Assembly (NCBI RefSeq): GCF_002777255.1
Contig: NZ_CP017634.1
Location: 5,034,903 to 5,098,902 of the forward strand
Direction of reading: 5' to 3'
Length of the DNA: 64,000 nucleotides
Origin: Candidatus Formimonas warabiya
GTDB taxonomy: Bacteria; Bacillota; Dehalobacteriia; Dehalobacteriales; Dehalobacteriaceae
The notes beneath the pieces were generated by a model. That model saw only the letters and a list, made by a program, of their open reading frames with translations. It was not told the DNA's origin and made no database searches. Positions within the stretch are counted from its first letter, which is position 1, and every line of letters begins with the position of its first letter. A program made the position numbers and the translations under genes. Of this stretch, positions 8,018 through 18,213 are shown piece after piece.

Positions 8018-8908
8018 ATGTACACGCCGATAGAAAAAGCAAATATATTAATGGAAGCCTTGCCTTACATACAAATGTTTCATGGCAAGACTATCGTCAT
8101 TAAATATGGCGGCAATGCCATGATCAATGACGATTTAAAAAAAGCCGTGATGAATGATGTGATTTTAATGAAGCTGGTGGGTATGAATCCGGTGCTGGTA
8201 CACGGCGGAGGCCCGGAAATAAGTCAGTTGCTGAAAAGATTGGATATTAAGTCCTGTTTTGTAAACGGTCTCCGGGTTACCGACGAGGCCACCATGGAGA
8301 TTGTGGAGATGGTCCTGGTGGGAAAAGTGAACAAAGGAATCGTCGCTCAGATTAACCAGTATGGGGGCAAAGCGGTTGGGTTATCCGGAAAAGACGGCCA
8401 ATTGATTGTGGCCCGCAAACAATTTGCCATCACGGCGGATGCTCATGGCAACGAAATAGAAGAGGATATCGGGCTGGTAGGGGAAGTGGAAAAACTGAAT
8501 ACCGATATTATCGATGCCATAGTGGAAAAAGGCTATATCCCGGTCATAGCTCCCATTGGAGTGGGCGTGAACGGTGAGAGCTACAATATTAACGCCGATA
8601 CGGTAGCCGGCGACTTAGCCGTCGCTTTGGGCGCTGAGAAGCTGGTACTGTTAACCGACGTGGAGGGAATTTTTACCGATGTGGCAGATAAGTCGTCGAT
8701 TATTTCTTCCCTGAGAAGTGATGAAGTGGACGGATTGATCAAAGAAGGAATTATCGCCGGGGGGATGATTCCCAAGGTCCAGTGCTGTGTCAAGGCCCTG
8801 GAAGGAGGGGTCAAACGCACCCACATTATCGACGGCCGTATCCCCCATAGTATTTTGTTGGAAGTGTTTACCAACCATGGCATCGGCACCATGGTGGAAA
8901 AAGCGTAA
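8018..8908 (+). CDS. argB: acetylglutamate kinase
   Basis: A 296-residue amino-acid kinase that phosphorylates N-acetylglutamate with ATP, usually the arginine-inhibited control point. It has [12 protein letters not shown] at the N-terminus (phosphate-binding Lys and Gly), [10 protein letters not shown], then [11 protein letters not shown] and the [10 protein letters not shown] substrate-binding motif. An N-terminal helix (roughly residues 1-20, [20 protein letters not shown]) of the type found in hexameric, arginine-sensitive enzymes suggests feedback inhibition. It lies about 100 nt after argJ and 15 nt before argD. Confidence 0.97.
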   Translation: MYTPIEKANILMEALPYIQMFHGKTIVIKYGGNAMINDDLKKAVMNDVILMKLVGMNPVLVHGGGPEISQLLKRLDIKSCFVNGLRVTDEATMEIVEMVLVGKVNKGIVAQINQYGGKAVGLSGKDGQLIVARKQFAITADAHGNEIEEDIGLVGEVEKLNTDIIDAIVEKGYIPVIAPIGVGVNGESYNINADTVAGDLAVALGAEKLVLLTDVEGIFTDVADKSSIISSLRSDEVDGLIKEGIIAGGMIPKVQCCVKALEGGVKRTHIIDGRIPHSILLEVFTNHGIGTMVEKA

Positions 8909-8923
8909 AAGGAGGCACAGGCG

Positions 8924-10111
8924 ATGAATAATGAAGAAATTGTGGCGGAAGGCAAAAAATATGTCATGAATACATACGGCCGTTTACCGATGGCCATTGT
9001 CAAGGGAAAGGGAGCTTCTGTCTGGGATGCGGACGGCAAGGAATATCTGGATTTTGTGTCCGGCATTGCGGTCAATAATGTGGGCCACTGTCATCCCAAG
9101 GTGGTTCAGGCCATTGCCGCCCAGGCGGAGACTTTGTTTCACTGCTCCAACCTGTATTGGATTGAGCCTCAAGTCAAGTTGGCCAAGATCTTAGTAGAAA
9201 ACTCCGCCTTTGACAAGGTGTTTTTCTGCAACAGCGGGGCGGAAGCCAATGAAGGGGCGCTCAAACTGGCCCGGAAATATGCCAAAAAGCATCTGGGCGA
9301 GGATAAATACGAAATCATTACCATGAAAAAGTCTTTTCATGGGAGAACGCTGGCTACGCTGACGGCCACCGGGCAGGACAAATTTCATAAAGGGTATGAA
9401 CCCCTGCCGGAAGGCTTTCAATATGCTCCTTTTAACGATTTGGACGCTCTTCAGGAGGCCATCGGTCCCCATACCTGCGCGGTGATGCTGGAGCCTGTCC
9501 AGGGAGAAGGGGGCGTGATGCCGGGTGAAGAATCCTTTATTAAAGGTGTGCGGGAATTGTGTGACCGGCATCACTTGCTTTTTATCGTTGATGAAGTTCA
9601 GTGCGGGTTGGGAAGAACGGGAAAGCTGTTTGCATATCAACATTATGGTGTGGAGCCTGATATCATGACCCTGGCTAAAGCTTTAGGGGGCGGGGCGCCT
9701 ATCGGGGCTTTACTGGCCAAAGAGGAAGTGGCCAATGCTTTTCAGCCGGGTGATCATGCTTCTACTTTTGGAGGCAACCCCCTGGTTACAGCCGCCGGAG
9801 TAGCCGCTCTGACGGCAATTCTGGAAGAAGGTATGGTAGATAATTCAGCGATGGTAGGAGAGTATCTGATCCATAAGCTGGAATGCTTAAGACATAAATT
9901 CGATTTTATTAAAGAAGTAAGAGGAAAAGGATTACTGGTGGGGGTGGAGTGCGCGAAAGAAGTGGCTCCCGTAGTGGCGTCCTGTCAAGAAAAGGGTTTG
10001 CTGCTTTTGAGTGCAGGACCCCATGTGCTGAGATTTGTGCCTCCCCTGAATATTACCTTTACCCAGGTGGACCAGGCGGTGGCCATCCTGGAGCAAGCAT
10101 TTGACAGCTAA
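8924..10111 (+). CDS. argD: acetylornithine aminotransferase
   Basis: A 395-residue PLP-dependent class III transaminase that converts N-acetylglutamate semialdehyde and glutamate to N-acetylornithine. Family landmarks are FCNSGAEANEGALKLAR (phosphate binding), FHGRTLATLT, IVDEVQCGLGRTG (PLP-interacting Asp) and TLAKALGGGAPIGA with the Schiff-base lysine. AAAGGAGG lies 8 nt before the ATG. It sits 15 nt downstream of argB. Operon context separates it from the GABA-type aminotransferase at 32882. Confidence 0.97.
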   Translation: MNNEEIVAEGKKYVMNTYGRLPMAIVKGKGASVWDADGKEYLDFVSGIAVNNVGHCHPKVVQAIAAQAETLFHCSNLYWIEPQVKLAKILVENSAFDKVFFCNSGAEANEGALKLARKYAKKHLGEDKYEIITMKKSFHGRTLATLTATGQDKFHKGYEPLPEGFQYAPFNDLDALQEAIGPHTCAVMLEPVQGEGGVMPGEESFIKGVRELCDRHHLLFIVDEVQCGLGRTGKLFAYQHYGVEPDIMTLAKALGGGAPIGALLAKEEVANAFQPGDHASTFGGNPLVTAAGVAALTAILEEGMVDNSAMVGEYLIHKLECLRHKFDFIKEVRGKGLLVGVECAKEVAPVVASCQEKGLLLLSAGPHVLRFVPPLNITFTQVDQAVAILEQAFDS

Positions 10112-10138
10112 CAAGGAGCATCGACAGGAGGAACAGCA

Positions 10139-13100
10139 ATGCCGATCAAGGCTGGAATAAAAAAGGTGCTGGTGATCGGGTCCGGACCGATTGTGATCGG
10201 TCAGGCGGCAGAATTTGATTATGCCGGCACCCAGGCATGTAAGTCTCTCAAAGAAGAAGGGCTGGAAGTGGTTCTGGTGAATTCCAACCCTGCCACGATT
10301 ATGACGGATGCCCATATGGCCCACCGGGTTTATATTGAACCTTTGGACGGGGAAACCCTGAGCCAGATTATTGCCCAGGAACGTCCGGACGGGCTGGTGC
10401 CCAACCTGGGCGGCCAGACCGGGTTAAATCTGGCCGTGGAACTTGCCGCTGCCGGGGTGCTGGAGCAGTACGGCGTGGAATTATTGGGCACTTCCGTGGC
10501 ATCCATCAAGAAGGCAGAGGACCGGGAACTGTTTAAAGCCACCATGCTGGAGATCGGAGAACCGGTGCCGGAGAGCACCATCGTTACCGATTTAGATGCG
10601 GCGGTGGTTTTTGCCCGGACCATCGGCTATCCCATTATCATCCGGCCCGCCTACACCCTGGGTGGCACCGGCGGCGGTATCGCCAAAAACGAAGAGGAAC
10701 TGTTGCGTATTTGTGATTTAGGATTAAAAAGCTCTTTGATTGGCCAGGTGTTATTGGAACGCAGTGTAGCGGGTTTCAAAGAGATTGAATATGAAGTGAT
10801 GCGGGATGCGGCAGACAATTGCATTACCATCTGCAATATGGAGAATTTTGACCCCGTAGGGATCCACACCGGAGACAGCATTGTGGTGGCTCCTTGTCAG
10901 ACCCTATCGGACAGGGAAAACCAGATGCTGCGCCGGGCCTCATTAAACATCATCCGGGCTTTGAAAGTGGAGGGGGGCTGCAATGTGCAGTATGCCCTGG
11001 ATCCCGCCAGTATGAAATATTATGTGATTGAAGTGAATCCCCGGGTAAGCAGGTCTTCCGCTTTAGCCAGCAAGGCCACCGGCTACCCCATCGCCAAGAT
11101 TGCGGCGAAAATTGCCGTGGGACTTACCCTGGATGAAATTGTCAATCCGGTGACGGGCAAAACCTCCGCCTGCTTTGAACCTGCTTTGGACTATGTGGTG
11201 GTGAAGGTACCCCGGTGGCCTTTCGACAAGTTCGGTTATGCCGACCGGTCCCTGGGTACTCAAATGAAGGCGACGGGCGAGGTGATGGCTTTGGACCGCA
11301 CCTTTGAAGCCGCTTTAAACAAAGCCGTGCGTAGCCTGGAAATCGGCGTCTATGGTTTAAGGACCCGCGATTCTTTTCAATGGACGGAAATGGAAATGGA
11401 AGATCGGATCATCCGGGCCACCGACGACCGCTTGTTTGCCATTGCCGAGGCTTTTCGCCGCAAATGGACGGTGCGGGAGATCCATTTCATTACCGGCATC
11501 GACAAGTGGTTTCTCCACAAGATTAAGGATATTATTGCCCTGGAAGAGAGAATTCAAAAGGAACAATTTACTGCGGAACTCCTTCTGGAGGCAAAACGTC
11601 TCGGCATGTCGGACTATCAGATCTCCAAATTAGCCGGGATTCATACCCAGATGATCCGGGACATCCGGAAAACCTATCAGATGCAGCCGGTTTACAAGGT
11701 AGTGGATACCTGTGCCGCAGAATTTCAAGCGGCAACCGCTTATTATTATTCCACTTATGAAACGGAGAACGAAAGCATCCATTCGGAAGGTAAAAAAATC
11801 CTCGTACTGGGATCGGGACCCATTCGGATCGGCCAGGGCATCGAATTTGATTATTGTTCCGTGCACTCTGTGTGGGCCTTGAAAGAAGCGGGAATTGAGG
11901 CCATCATCATCAACAATAACCCGGAAACGGTCAGTACCGATTTTGATACTTCCGACAAATTATATTTTGAGCCCTTGACCCTGGAAGATGTCTTCAATGT
12001 GATCGACCAGGAAAAACCGGCGGGGGTGGTGGTTCAGTTTGGCGGCCAGACCGCCATTAATCTGGCCCCCGGCTTGGAAGAACACCAGGTGCCCATTTTA
12101 GGGACTCCCGTCAAGTTTATCGACATGGCGGAAGATCGGAAAAAATTTGAAGCCTTGCTGCGCAGTCTGGATATTCCCCAGTCCAAAGGAGCGGCGGCTA
12201 CCGGAATCCAGGAAGCGGTGCTGATTGCCAACAACTTAGGCTACCCCGTATTGGTCCGTCCTTCCTATGTCATTGGGGGAAGGGCGATGGAAGTGGTGCA
12301 CAATGAGAACGACCTCATCAACTACATGGAAAATGCGGTTCAGGTCAGTCCCAAGCATCCCATCCTGGTTGACAAATATATTTTGGGCAAAGAGGTAGAA
12401 GTGGACGCCATCAGCGACGGGATTGATGTCCTGATTCCTTCCGTGATTGAGCACATTGAGCGGGCCGGGGTCCATTCGGGAGACAGTATGGCTGTTTTCC
12501 CGCCTCAAACTCTGAGCCAGGAAGAAATAGACCAGATTATCGACCATACGGAAAAGATTGCCCGGGCCCTGCATGTGCAAGGTTTGGTCAACATCCAGTA
12601 TGTGGTGAAAAACGGCCGGGTCTATGTGCTGGAAGTCAACCCCAGAGCTTCCCGGACGGTGCCTATTTTAAGCAAAGTCACGGGAGTACCCATGGTAAAA
12701 GTAGCCACCCAGATTATGCTGGGCCACAGCCTGAAAGATTTAGGCTACTCCGGGGGATTGTGGAAACAACCGGAATTTGTTACCGTCAAAGCACCCGTGT
12801 TTTCTTCGGAAAAACTTACCCAGGTAGATATTTCCCTGGGGCCGGAAATGAAATCCACAGGGGAAGTATTGGGCATTGACCATCATTTTGGCCGGGCCGT
12901 CTACAAAGCGATGCGGGGCGCAAAGATGCGTCTGGAGCCCAAGGGCCAAGTCCTGTTTTCCCTGGCCAAAAAAGATTTATCCGAGTCCATTGGCGTGGCT
13001 AGAGATTTTTTCGCGGCCGGATACCAGTTGGTTGCTACCGGGAACACGGCGGACGCTTTGAGAAAAGCCGGCATGGAGGTAGAAAAGGTGGATCTGGTTC

Positions 13101-13345
13101 AACACCTGGATGACCTGATGAAAAGAATTGCCCAGGGCGAGATTGTTCTGGTGATCAATACCCCGACGAAGGGGAAAATGATGGAACGGTCCGGATTTAA
13201 AATTCGCCGTACCGCGGCAGATTACCGCATACCCTGTTTAACGTCCCTGGATACGGCCCGGGCTTACCTGATGGCCGTGGAAGCAGTGAGGGAAGGGACG
13301 CCGGAGTGTCTGCCGGTCCAGCATTACGTAGCGTTACAGCAATGA
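10139..13345 (+). CDS. carB: carbamoyl-phosphate synthase large subunit
   Basis: A 1068-residue protein with the usual duplicated ATP-grasp layout. The first half, beginning [20 protein letters not shown], makes carboxyphosphate and carbamate. The second half, restarting near residue 555 with [20 protein letters not shown], phosphorylates carbamate. An MGS-like allosteric domain closes the protein. The small subunit gene carA, which normally precedes it, is absent from the window, as is argF, so both must lie elsewhere. It follows argD by 27 nt in the arginine operon, suggesting co-expression for citrulline synthesis. Confidence 0.97.
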   Translation: MPIKAGIKKVLVIGSGPIVIGQAAEFDYAGTQACKSLKEEGLEVVLVNSNPATIMTDAHMAHRVYIEPLDGETLSQIIAQERPDGLVPNLGGQTGLNLAVELAAAGVLEQYGVELLGTSVASIKKAEDRELFKATMLEIGEPVPESTIVTDLDAAVVFARTIGYPIIIRPAYTLGGTGGGIAKNEEELLRICDLGLKSSLIGQVLLERSVAGFKEIEYEVMRDAADNCITICNMENFDPVGIHTGDSIVVAPCQTLSDRENQMLRRASLNIIRALKVEGGCNVQYALDPASMKYYVIEVNPRVSRSSALASKATGYPIAKIAAKIAVGLTLDEIVNPVTGKTSACFEPALDYVVVKVPRWPFDKFGYADRSLGTQMKATGEVMALDRTFEAALNKAVRSLEIGVYGLRTRDSFQWTEMEMEDRIIRATDDRLFAIAEAFRRKWTVREIHFITGIDKWFLHKIKDIIALEERIQKEQFTAELLLEAKRLGMSDYQISKLAGIHTQMIRDIRKTYQMQPVYKVVDTCAAEFQAATAYYYSTYETENESIHSEGKKILVLGSGPIRIGQGIEFDYCSVHSVWALKEAGIEAIIINNNPETVSTDFDTSDKLYFEPLTLEDVFNVIDQEKPAGVVVQFGGQTAINLAPGLEEHQVPILGTPVKFIDMAEDRKKFEALLRSLDIPQSKGAAATGIQEAVLIANNLGYPVLVRPSYVIGGRAMEVVHNENDLINYMENAVQVSPKHPILVDKYILGKEVEVDAISDGIDVLIPSVIEHIERAGVHSGDSMAVFPPQTLSQEEIDQIIDHTEKIARALHVQGLVNIQYVVKNGRVYVLEVNPRASRTVPILSKVTGVPMVKVATQIMLGHSLKDLGYSGGLWKQPEFVTVKAPVFSSEKLTQVDISLGPEMKSTGEVLGIDHHFGRAVYKAMRGAKMRLEPKGQVLFSLAKKDLSESIGVARDFFAAGYQLVATGNTADALRKAGMEVEKVDLVQHLDDLMKRIAQGEIVLVINTPTKGKMMERSGFKIRRTAADYRIPCLTSLDTARAYLMAVEAVREGTPECLPVQHYVALQQ

Positions 13346-13372
13346 CGGGATAAAAGAGCTTAAAGCTTATTT

Positions 13373-13476
13373 TATACTTGTCAGAAATATAAATCTAAAG
13401 GTAACAAGTATAAGTGCAACTAAGGCTTCCGCCGTCGCCAAAGGCTTGGCGCAAGCCAAGTTTTCTAATAATCAAA
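13373..13476. repeat. two-hairpin intergenic repeat, copy 2
   Basis: Second copy of the repeat at 4964-5067, placed between carB and argG. Arms TATACTT and AAGTATA form the first hairpin. GGCTTCCGCC and GGCGCAAGCC form the second, with one mismatch compared with copy 1. It may act as a processing or termination point inside the operon. Confidence 0.75.
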
Positions 13477-13500
13477 AATTACCGGGGGAGGAAAAACAAA

Positions 13501-14709
13501 ATGTCAAAAAAAATTGTTCTTGCGTATTCAGGGGGACTGGATACATCCATTATTATTCCTTGGCTGAAGGAGAACTATGGCTATGAAGTAATCGCCATGG
13601 CGGCAGACGTAGGTCAGGGAGAAGAACTGGAACCGTTGCGGGAAAAAGCAATCAAAACCGGTGCCAGCAAGATTTATATTGAGGATGTCAAAGAAGAGTT
13701 TGTCACCGACTTTATTTTTCCCACATTAAAAGCCGGGGCGATTTATGAACAGAAATATTTGCTGGGCACTTCCTTTGCCCGTCCCCTCATCGCCAAAAGA
13801 CTGGTGGAAATTGCCCGTCAAGAGGGAGCGGAGGCGATTTCCCACGGTGCTACGGGAAAGGGCAACGACCAGGTGCGTTTTGAATTGACGGTCAAAGCAT
13901 TGGCCCCGGACCTCAAAATTATCGCTCCCTGGCGGGAATGGAATATTCGGTCCCGGGAAGATGCCATGGACTATGCGGAAGCCAGGGGGATCCCTGTTCC
14001 TGTGACAAAGAAACGTCCCTACAGTATGGACCGTAATTTATGGCACTTGAGCCATGAAGGAGGAGATTTAGAGAACCCGTGGAATGAGCCGCTGGAAGAC
14101 CTGCTGATGATCATTACGCCACCGGAGAAGGCTCCCGATAAGCCTACCTACATAGAGATAGACTTCGAAAAGGGTATTCCGGTAGCGATCAACGGCGAGG
14201 CCCAAAAACCACTGGATCTGGTCTTATATTTGAACGAAGTCGCGGCAGCCAACGGGGTAGGTATTGCGGATATGGTAGAAAACCGGCTGGTAGGCATGAA
14301 ATCCCGGGGCGTTTATGAGACCCCTGGAGGCACCGTGCTTTATAACGCCCATCGGGAGTTGGAGTACCTGTGCTTGGATCGTCAGACCTTGCATTTTAAA
14401 GAAATCGTGGCGGCGAAATATGCCGAACTGGTCTATGACGGCGTCTGGTATGCGCCGATCCGGGAGGCATTAGATGGCTTTGTAGACAAAACTCAGGAAT
14501 TTGTTACCGGGACTGTGCGCATGAAACTGTACAAAGGAAATTGCACGCCGGCCGGTACGAGAAGCCCCTATTCTCTTTACAATGAGGAATTCGTCACTTT
14601 CGGCGAGGATCAGGTATACAACCAAAAGGATGCGGAAGGATTTATCAATCTCTTCGGTCTTCCCTTAAAGGTACGGGCCTTGATGATGCATGGAAAAAAT
14701 AAGAAGTAA
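13501..14709 (+). CDS. argG: argininosuccinate synthase
   Basis: A 402-residue enzyme that joins citrulline and aspartate using ATP to give argininosuccinate. The N-terminal PP-loop [14 protein letters not shown] is present, followed by [15 protein letters not shown], the GTSFARPL segment and the C-terminal [19 protein letters not shown]. The longer frame from 13414 overlaps the intergenic repeat and is not conserved. ATG 13501 follows GGGGAGG and gives the family N-terminus. It is separated from carB by 155 nt holding the repeat, so it may have its own promoter. argH lies 49 kb downstream. Confidence 0.97.
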   Translation: MSKKIVLAYSGGLDTSIIIPWLKENYGYEVIAMAADVGQGEELEPLREKAIKTGASKIYIEDVKEEFVTDFIFPTLKAGAIYEQKYLLGTSFARPLIAKRLVEIARQEGAEAISHGATGKGNDQVRFELTVKALAPDLKIIAPWREWNIRSREDAMDYAEARGIPVPVTKKRPYSMDRNLWHLSHEGGDLENPWNEPLEDLLMIITPPEKAPDKPTYIEIDFEKGIPVAINGEAQKPLDLVLYLNEVAAANGVGIADMVENRLVGMKSRGVYETPGGTVLYNAHRELEYLCLDRQTLHFKEIVAAKYAELVYDGVWYAPIREALDGFVDKTQEFVTGTVRMKLYKGNCTPAGTRSPYSLYNEEFVTFGEDQVYNQKDAEGFINLFGLPLKVRALMMHGKNKK

Positions 14710-14728
14710 GCTGTAAAAAATACAAAGG

Positions 14729-14766
14729 GCAGTGTGCTGCAGTAAGCGGTGCACTGCTTTTTTTTA
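14729..14766 (+). terminator. terminator of argG
   Basis: GCAGTG (14729-14734) pairs with CACTGC (14752-14757) and is followed by an eight-T tract. The 14770-14943 interval after it shows no gene. Confidence 0.8.
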
Positions 14767-14943
14767 TGGAGTTTTCTGATCAGAATTAGCAGACAATTTT
14801 TTCCGGTCCCGGATATGACCGGGAAACCGCTATGTTTTTTCTCAAGGGAACAGAACCTTAGAAATACCTTTTTGGTGTGCTGTTATAGTATAGGTGTGAG
14901 AGGAATAAACCTCTGTTGTTTCAGATTCTAGGGGCGTTGGCTT

Positions 14944-15390
14944 TTACTCTTCAGATGTTTTATTAAGTTTTTCAAGTACTAGCCCGAGCACAATTCCCCA
15001 TAGAATTATTGCCGCTAAGTTTGACAAGAGCCCGGGAAAAGGTTGTTTACCTGATAAGACCGGTACCCTGTAGAAATTGACGACGATTTTAAAAAAGAAC
15101 CATAATATCATACTATAAAGGGTTGATTTGATCATCAACTCTCTTGAAGTAATTAAGACAAGTAAGTGGGCAAAAATAGCCCCAAGAAACGCATCCCATA
15201 TTAACTGTACGAATAGACTTATTACCCCTTGGAAAGCGGCTGGTGGCCTGGACCATGTTAACAAAACTGCTGCCCAATCCAGAAACCGGATCTCTGTGAT
15301 ATGAAAAAGATAATAATCCGTTAGATTCCAGATATTCATAGCGATACCGGCGACTGCTCCAGCCACCAGTCCTCGACAAGTTCGGTCCAT
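14944..15390 (-). CDS. small polytopic membrane protein, unknown function
   Basis: A 148-residue protein starting MDRTCRGLVAGAVAGIAMN, with about four hydrophobic helices (near residues 5-22, 60-85, 95-115 and 122-142) and a short charged tail KLNKTSEE. The longer open frame reaches 15600 but lacks a ribosome site and is unlike protein; the ATG at 15390 is preceded by GGAAAGGATGATGAT. I cannot name the family with confidence; it resembles the small four-helix integral membrane proteins common in Clostridia. It lies downstream of the LysR gene on the same strand, with a hairpin between them. Confidence 0.65.
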   Translation of the reverse strand: MDRTCRGLVAGAVAGIAMNIWNLTDYYLFHITEIRFLDWAAVLLTWSRPPAAFQGVISLFVQLIWDAFLGAIFAHLLVLITSRELMIKSTLYSMILWFFFKIVVNFYRVPVLSGKQPFPGLLSNLAAIILWGIVLGLVLEKLNKTSEE

Positions 15391-15573
15391 ATCATCATCC
15401 TTTCCCATCTCTAGAAGCTGATGAAAGATCAAGATAAAGCAGAAAAGTTGTTTAAGAGTACGAAATTTATTATTTTCAAATATTTTTAAATCGATACGCT
15501 TTGCTTGCTTAATTGCAGTTGGTCTCCTACCTCCTGTTCCTGTGGTGCGGCTCTTTTCAAAGGCACGGAAATA

Positions 15574-15598
15574 GCGCATAAGAATTTTTCTTATGCGC
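15574..15598 (-). terminator. perfect hairpin downstream of the LysR gene
   Basis: GCGCATAAGAA (15574-15584) and TTCTTATGCGC (15588-15598) form an 11-bp perfect stem with a TTT loop. It sits between the LysR gene and the membrane-protein gene; the T tract after it on the minus strand is poor, so it may attenuate rather than fully terminate. Confidence 0.6.
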
Positions 15599-15648
15599 AA
15601 ATTTATAAAATATACACCTTATTGCAGATGATAAAAGGCTGAGAGAAA

Positions 15649-16557
15649 CTATTTTGGGGGAATCCTTAAGTCATACATTCTGGTTCTTACCATCTCCATG
15701 AGCTTTTTCACAGCAGGGGATAAATATTTATTCTTGTGATAGATCAGGCTGTAAGGATAGGACCAGCTTTTGCCTCTGATGCGTAATTCTTTAATTAACC
15801 CTGACTTTAGCTCAAAGGATACCGCGGAATAGGGCAGTAAAGATATGCCAAGATCTGCTGAGATTGCTTGTTTGATGGCGTCTATGCCGCCAAATTTCAT
15901 GGCGATCCGGGACGGGATTTTCATCTCTTGAATAAAGTTTTCCAAAAATTTATGCAGATAGGAGTTTGTCTCATGGGAGACAAAATTGATGTCCGCAAAA
16001 TCAGACGGTTTCACAAATTCTTTTTCCGAAAGCCTGTTGAGGGGAGAGGCAGCCAGGACCGCTTTATCATCCATCAGTTTTTCGATGCAAATAGAGTGAT
16101 TGTAGGGTAAATTCCCCCCGTTGACGGCGAAGTCTACCTGGCCGTTAATGACCATGTGGGCAGTTTCGTCCGTATTGGCAATATGCAAATTAACTTCAAC
16201 TTTTGGATATAAACTTTTAAATTCGCCGATTATTTTGGGCAAAATGTAAGCACCGGGAGTGTTGCTTCCGCCCACATTGACGCTGCCGATAATACATTCA
16301 GTTTTATTGAGCAGAATATGCTCCGCTTCGTCTACCAAAGCAAATATTTGTTGGGTGTAGCCGGATAATAATTTGCCGTTTTCATTTAAAGCGATTTTAT
16401 TACCCACCTTGTCAAATAGTTTCATCCCAAGCTGGCCTTCCAGCTTTTTTATTTGCACAGACAAAGCGGGCTGGCTGATATGCAAGGATTCGGCAGCCTT
16501 GGTAAAACTTCCCTGTAAGGCAAGCACGTGAAACAGTTTTAAGTAATGTAGGTCCAT
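15649..16557 (-). CDS. LysR-family transcriptional regulator
   Basis: A 302-residue LTTR. The N-terminal winged helix is classic: MDLHYLKLFHVLALQGSFTK, then AAESLHISQPALSVQIKKLE with the recognition helix. A periplasmic-binding-like effector domain follows (GSVNVGGSNTPGAYILP, DFAVNGG). The start at 16557 gives the family N-terminus and follows a run of Gs. It is divergent from the oadB-type gene 240 nt away, and the spacer holds two palindromes, so it most likely controls that gene and itself. The effector is unknown. It ends in TAG. Confidence 0.9.
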   Translation of the reverse strand: MDLHYLKLFHVLALQGSFTKAAESLHISQPALSVQIKKLEGQLGMKLFDKVGNKIALNENGKLLSGYTQQIFALVDEAEHILLNKTECIIGSVNVGGSNTPGAYILPKIIGEFKSLYPKVEVNLHIANTDETAHMVINGQVDFAVNGGNLPYNHSICIEKLMDDKAVLAASPLNRLSEKEFVKPSDFADINFVSHETNSYLHKFLENFIQEMKIPSRIAMKFGGIDAIKQAISADLGISLLPYSAVSFELKSGLIKELRIRGKSWSYPYSLIYHKNKYLSPAVKKLMEMVRTRMYDLRIPPK

Positions 16558-16610
16558 ATCACATATTCCCCCCATTTTTCAATTGCCATAGATAAAAACG
16601 TCCCTTAAGC

Positions 16611-16630
16611 TATAGTACCATTATACTATA
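16611..16630. promoter_or_regulatory. inverted repeat, candidate LysR autoregulatory site
   Basis: TATAGTA (16611-16617) and TACTATA (16624-16630) flank a 6-nt centre, 54 bases upstream of the LysR start. LTTR sites are short dyads of this kind; binding is inferred. Confidence 0.4.
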
Positions 16631-16683
16631 ACTCTAAGTTATGCTGTGATTAATTTTTATAAATTGGAACTATAGAATTTTTA

Positions 16684-16702
16684 GGCATATACTGTATATG
16701 CC
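16684..16702. promoter_or_regulatory. 19-bp perfect palindrome upstream of the OadB-type gene
   Basis: GGCATATAC and GTATATGCC are perfect 9-bp arms around a single T, 95 nt before the oadB-type start. The position between divergent genes suggests an activator or repressor site for the adjacent LysR protein. Confidence 0.55.
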
Positions 16703-16796
16703 GTAAAGAATACTTACGCAGATAGGAGGGAAGAGGTGCAGAGATTTTAATGGGTGTGGTATGAAAACAGACTACAGAGTAAAGGGAGAATAGAAC

Positions 16797-17939
16797 ATGG
16801 AAGAGTTGTTTCAAGGAATTTTATTATTTAAATGGCAATGTTTGGTGATGTACGCAATCGGGGGAATATTGATTTACTTGGCCATAAAAAAGGACTATGA
16901 ACCTATGCTGCTGCTCCCCATGGGGTTTGGCGCCATTTTAGTAAATATTCCTTTAAGAACAATTTGGGAATTCGGGGGAGAGCCGGGAGTTTTGCAGATA
17001 TTTTATAATTCCGGGATTTTAACGGAAATCTTTCCCGTACTGATTTTTGTGGCGGTAGGCGCCATGTGTGATTTTACCCCTCTTTTAAAAAATCCCCGCA
17101 TGATTTTTTTTGGTGCGGCAGCCCAATTCGGCATATTCTTCACCATGCTCACCGTTTTACTGATTGGGGCACTAGGGGTGGAGTCCTTCCAGGACTTAAA
17201 ACTCGCCGCGTCAATTGGGATCATTGGGGCCGCCGATGGACCGACATCGATTTTCGTGGCGTCTAAATTCGCCATGCAATGGTTAGGGCCCATCTCTGTT
17301 GCGGCATATTCCTATATGTCCCTGGTGCCGATTATTCAACCGCCGGTGATTAAAGCCATTACCACGAAAAAAGAGCGGATGATCCGAATGAAATATACTG
17401 AGGAAAAAGTTTCCAAAACCGTGTTAATTCTTTTCCCCATCCTGGTGACCGTCATTGCAGGAATTATTGCACCGATCAGCGTTCCCTTAATTGGGCTGCT
17501 CATGTTTGGAAATTTGCTCCGGGTGGCGGGATGTGTGGAACGGTTATCCCAGGCAGCCCAAAATGAACTGGCGAATCTTGTAACCTTGCTTTTGGGGATT
17601 ACCATTGGGGCCAGTATGCGCTATGAACAGTTTTTACAGGTGGAAACATTGATGATTTTGGGTTTAGGACTGGTTGCTTTTATCTTTGATACCGCCGGCG
17701 GGGTATTTTTTGCCAAATTTATGAATTTATTTACGAAAGAAAAGGTGAATCCCATGGTGGGAGCGGCGGGAATTTCTGCTTTTCCCATGTCGGCCCGGGT
17801 GATCCAAAAGTTGGCCCAAAAAGAAGACCGCACCAATTTTGTTTTAATGCAGGCCATCGGCGCCAACGTAGCCGGCCAAATCGGCTCGATTATCGCTGGC
17901 GGTATGGTCCTTGCCCTGGTGCCTTATTTGCTGAAGTAA
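16797..17939 (+). CDS. sodium-translocating decarboxylase beta subunit (OadB family)
   Basis: A 380-residue, strongly hydrophobic protein with about ten helices. It carries the family's conserved region GIIGAADGPTSIFVASKF (the Asp is implicated in sodium transport), AAYSYMSLVPIIQPPVIKA, and a C-terminal half ending with NVAGQIGSIIAGG. Family members couple decarboxylation of a biotin-bound carboxylate (oxaloacetate, methylmalonyl-CoA, glutaconyl-CoA or malonate) to sodium export. A 41-residue OadG-like gene follows, but no carboxyltransferase or biotin carrier is in the window, so the substrate is unknown. It is divergent from the LysR gene, which probably regulates it. Confidence 0.9.
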   Translation: MEELFQGILLFKWQCLVMYAIGGILIYLAIKKDYEPMLLLPMGFGAILVNIPLRTIWEFGGEPGVLQIFYNSGILTEIFPVLIFVAVGAMCDFTPLLKNPRMIFFGAAAQFGIFFTMLTVLLIGALGVESFQDLKLAASIGIIGAADGPTSIFVASKFAMQWLGPISVAAYSYMSLVPIIQPPVIKAITTKKERMIRMKYTEEKVSKTVLILFPILVTVIAGIIAPISVPLIGLLMFGNLLRVAGCVERLSQAAQNELANLVTLLLGITIGASMRYEQFLQVETLMILGLGLVAFIFDTAGGVFFAKFMNLFTKEKVNPMVGAAGISAFPMSARVIQKLAQKEDRTNFVLMQAIGANVAGQIGSIIAGGMVLALVPYLLK

Positions 17940-17963
17940 TGAACACGTTAGGGGGTATGAAAA

Positions 17964-18089
17964 GTGGATCTAGTCGGATTGGGTTTGGAAGTAATGGGAA
18001 TGGGCCTGGCCGGGGTATTTGTCGTCCTCATTCTCTTCTATTTTATGATCAAACTTTTGATCAAGGTTTTTCCTCCTAAGGAAGAGTGA
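17964..18089 (+). CDS. 41-residue OadG-like membrane subunit
   Basis: This short frame begins with GTG at 17964 after AGGGGGTATG and encodes a single transmembrane helix: an N-terminal MDLVGLGLEVMGMGLAGVF stretch, a hydrophobic core and a basic-proline tail IKVFPPKEE. Small single-helix gamma subunits of sodium-pumping decarboxylases have this plan and assemble with the beta subunit in the membrane. It lies 24 nt after the OadB-family gene, so a functional link is likely. It is shorter than typical OadG (about 80 residues) and lacks the proline- and histidine-rich tail. Confidence 0.7.
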   Translation: MDLVGLGLEVMGMGLAGVFVVLILFYFMIKLLIKVFPPKEE

Positions 18090-18213
18090 TAAGTGGGGTT
18101 GAATAGCTGTAATAGATAGCCCGGGCCTGCAGATATTTTTTGCATCAAGGTAAGTCTCTGAAAAGAAAAGATTTTCTTGTTCAGCTCAATTTTTTCATAG
18201 GGGGGCCGAAAAA

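Noticed and set aside
18090-18213. Possible manganese (yybP-ykoY) riboswitch upstream of the TerC-type gene
   Set aside because: Expected from family context, but the conserved core sequences were not found.
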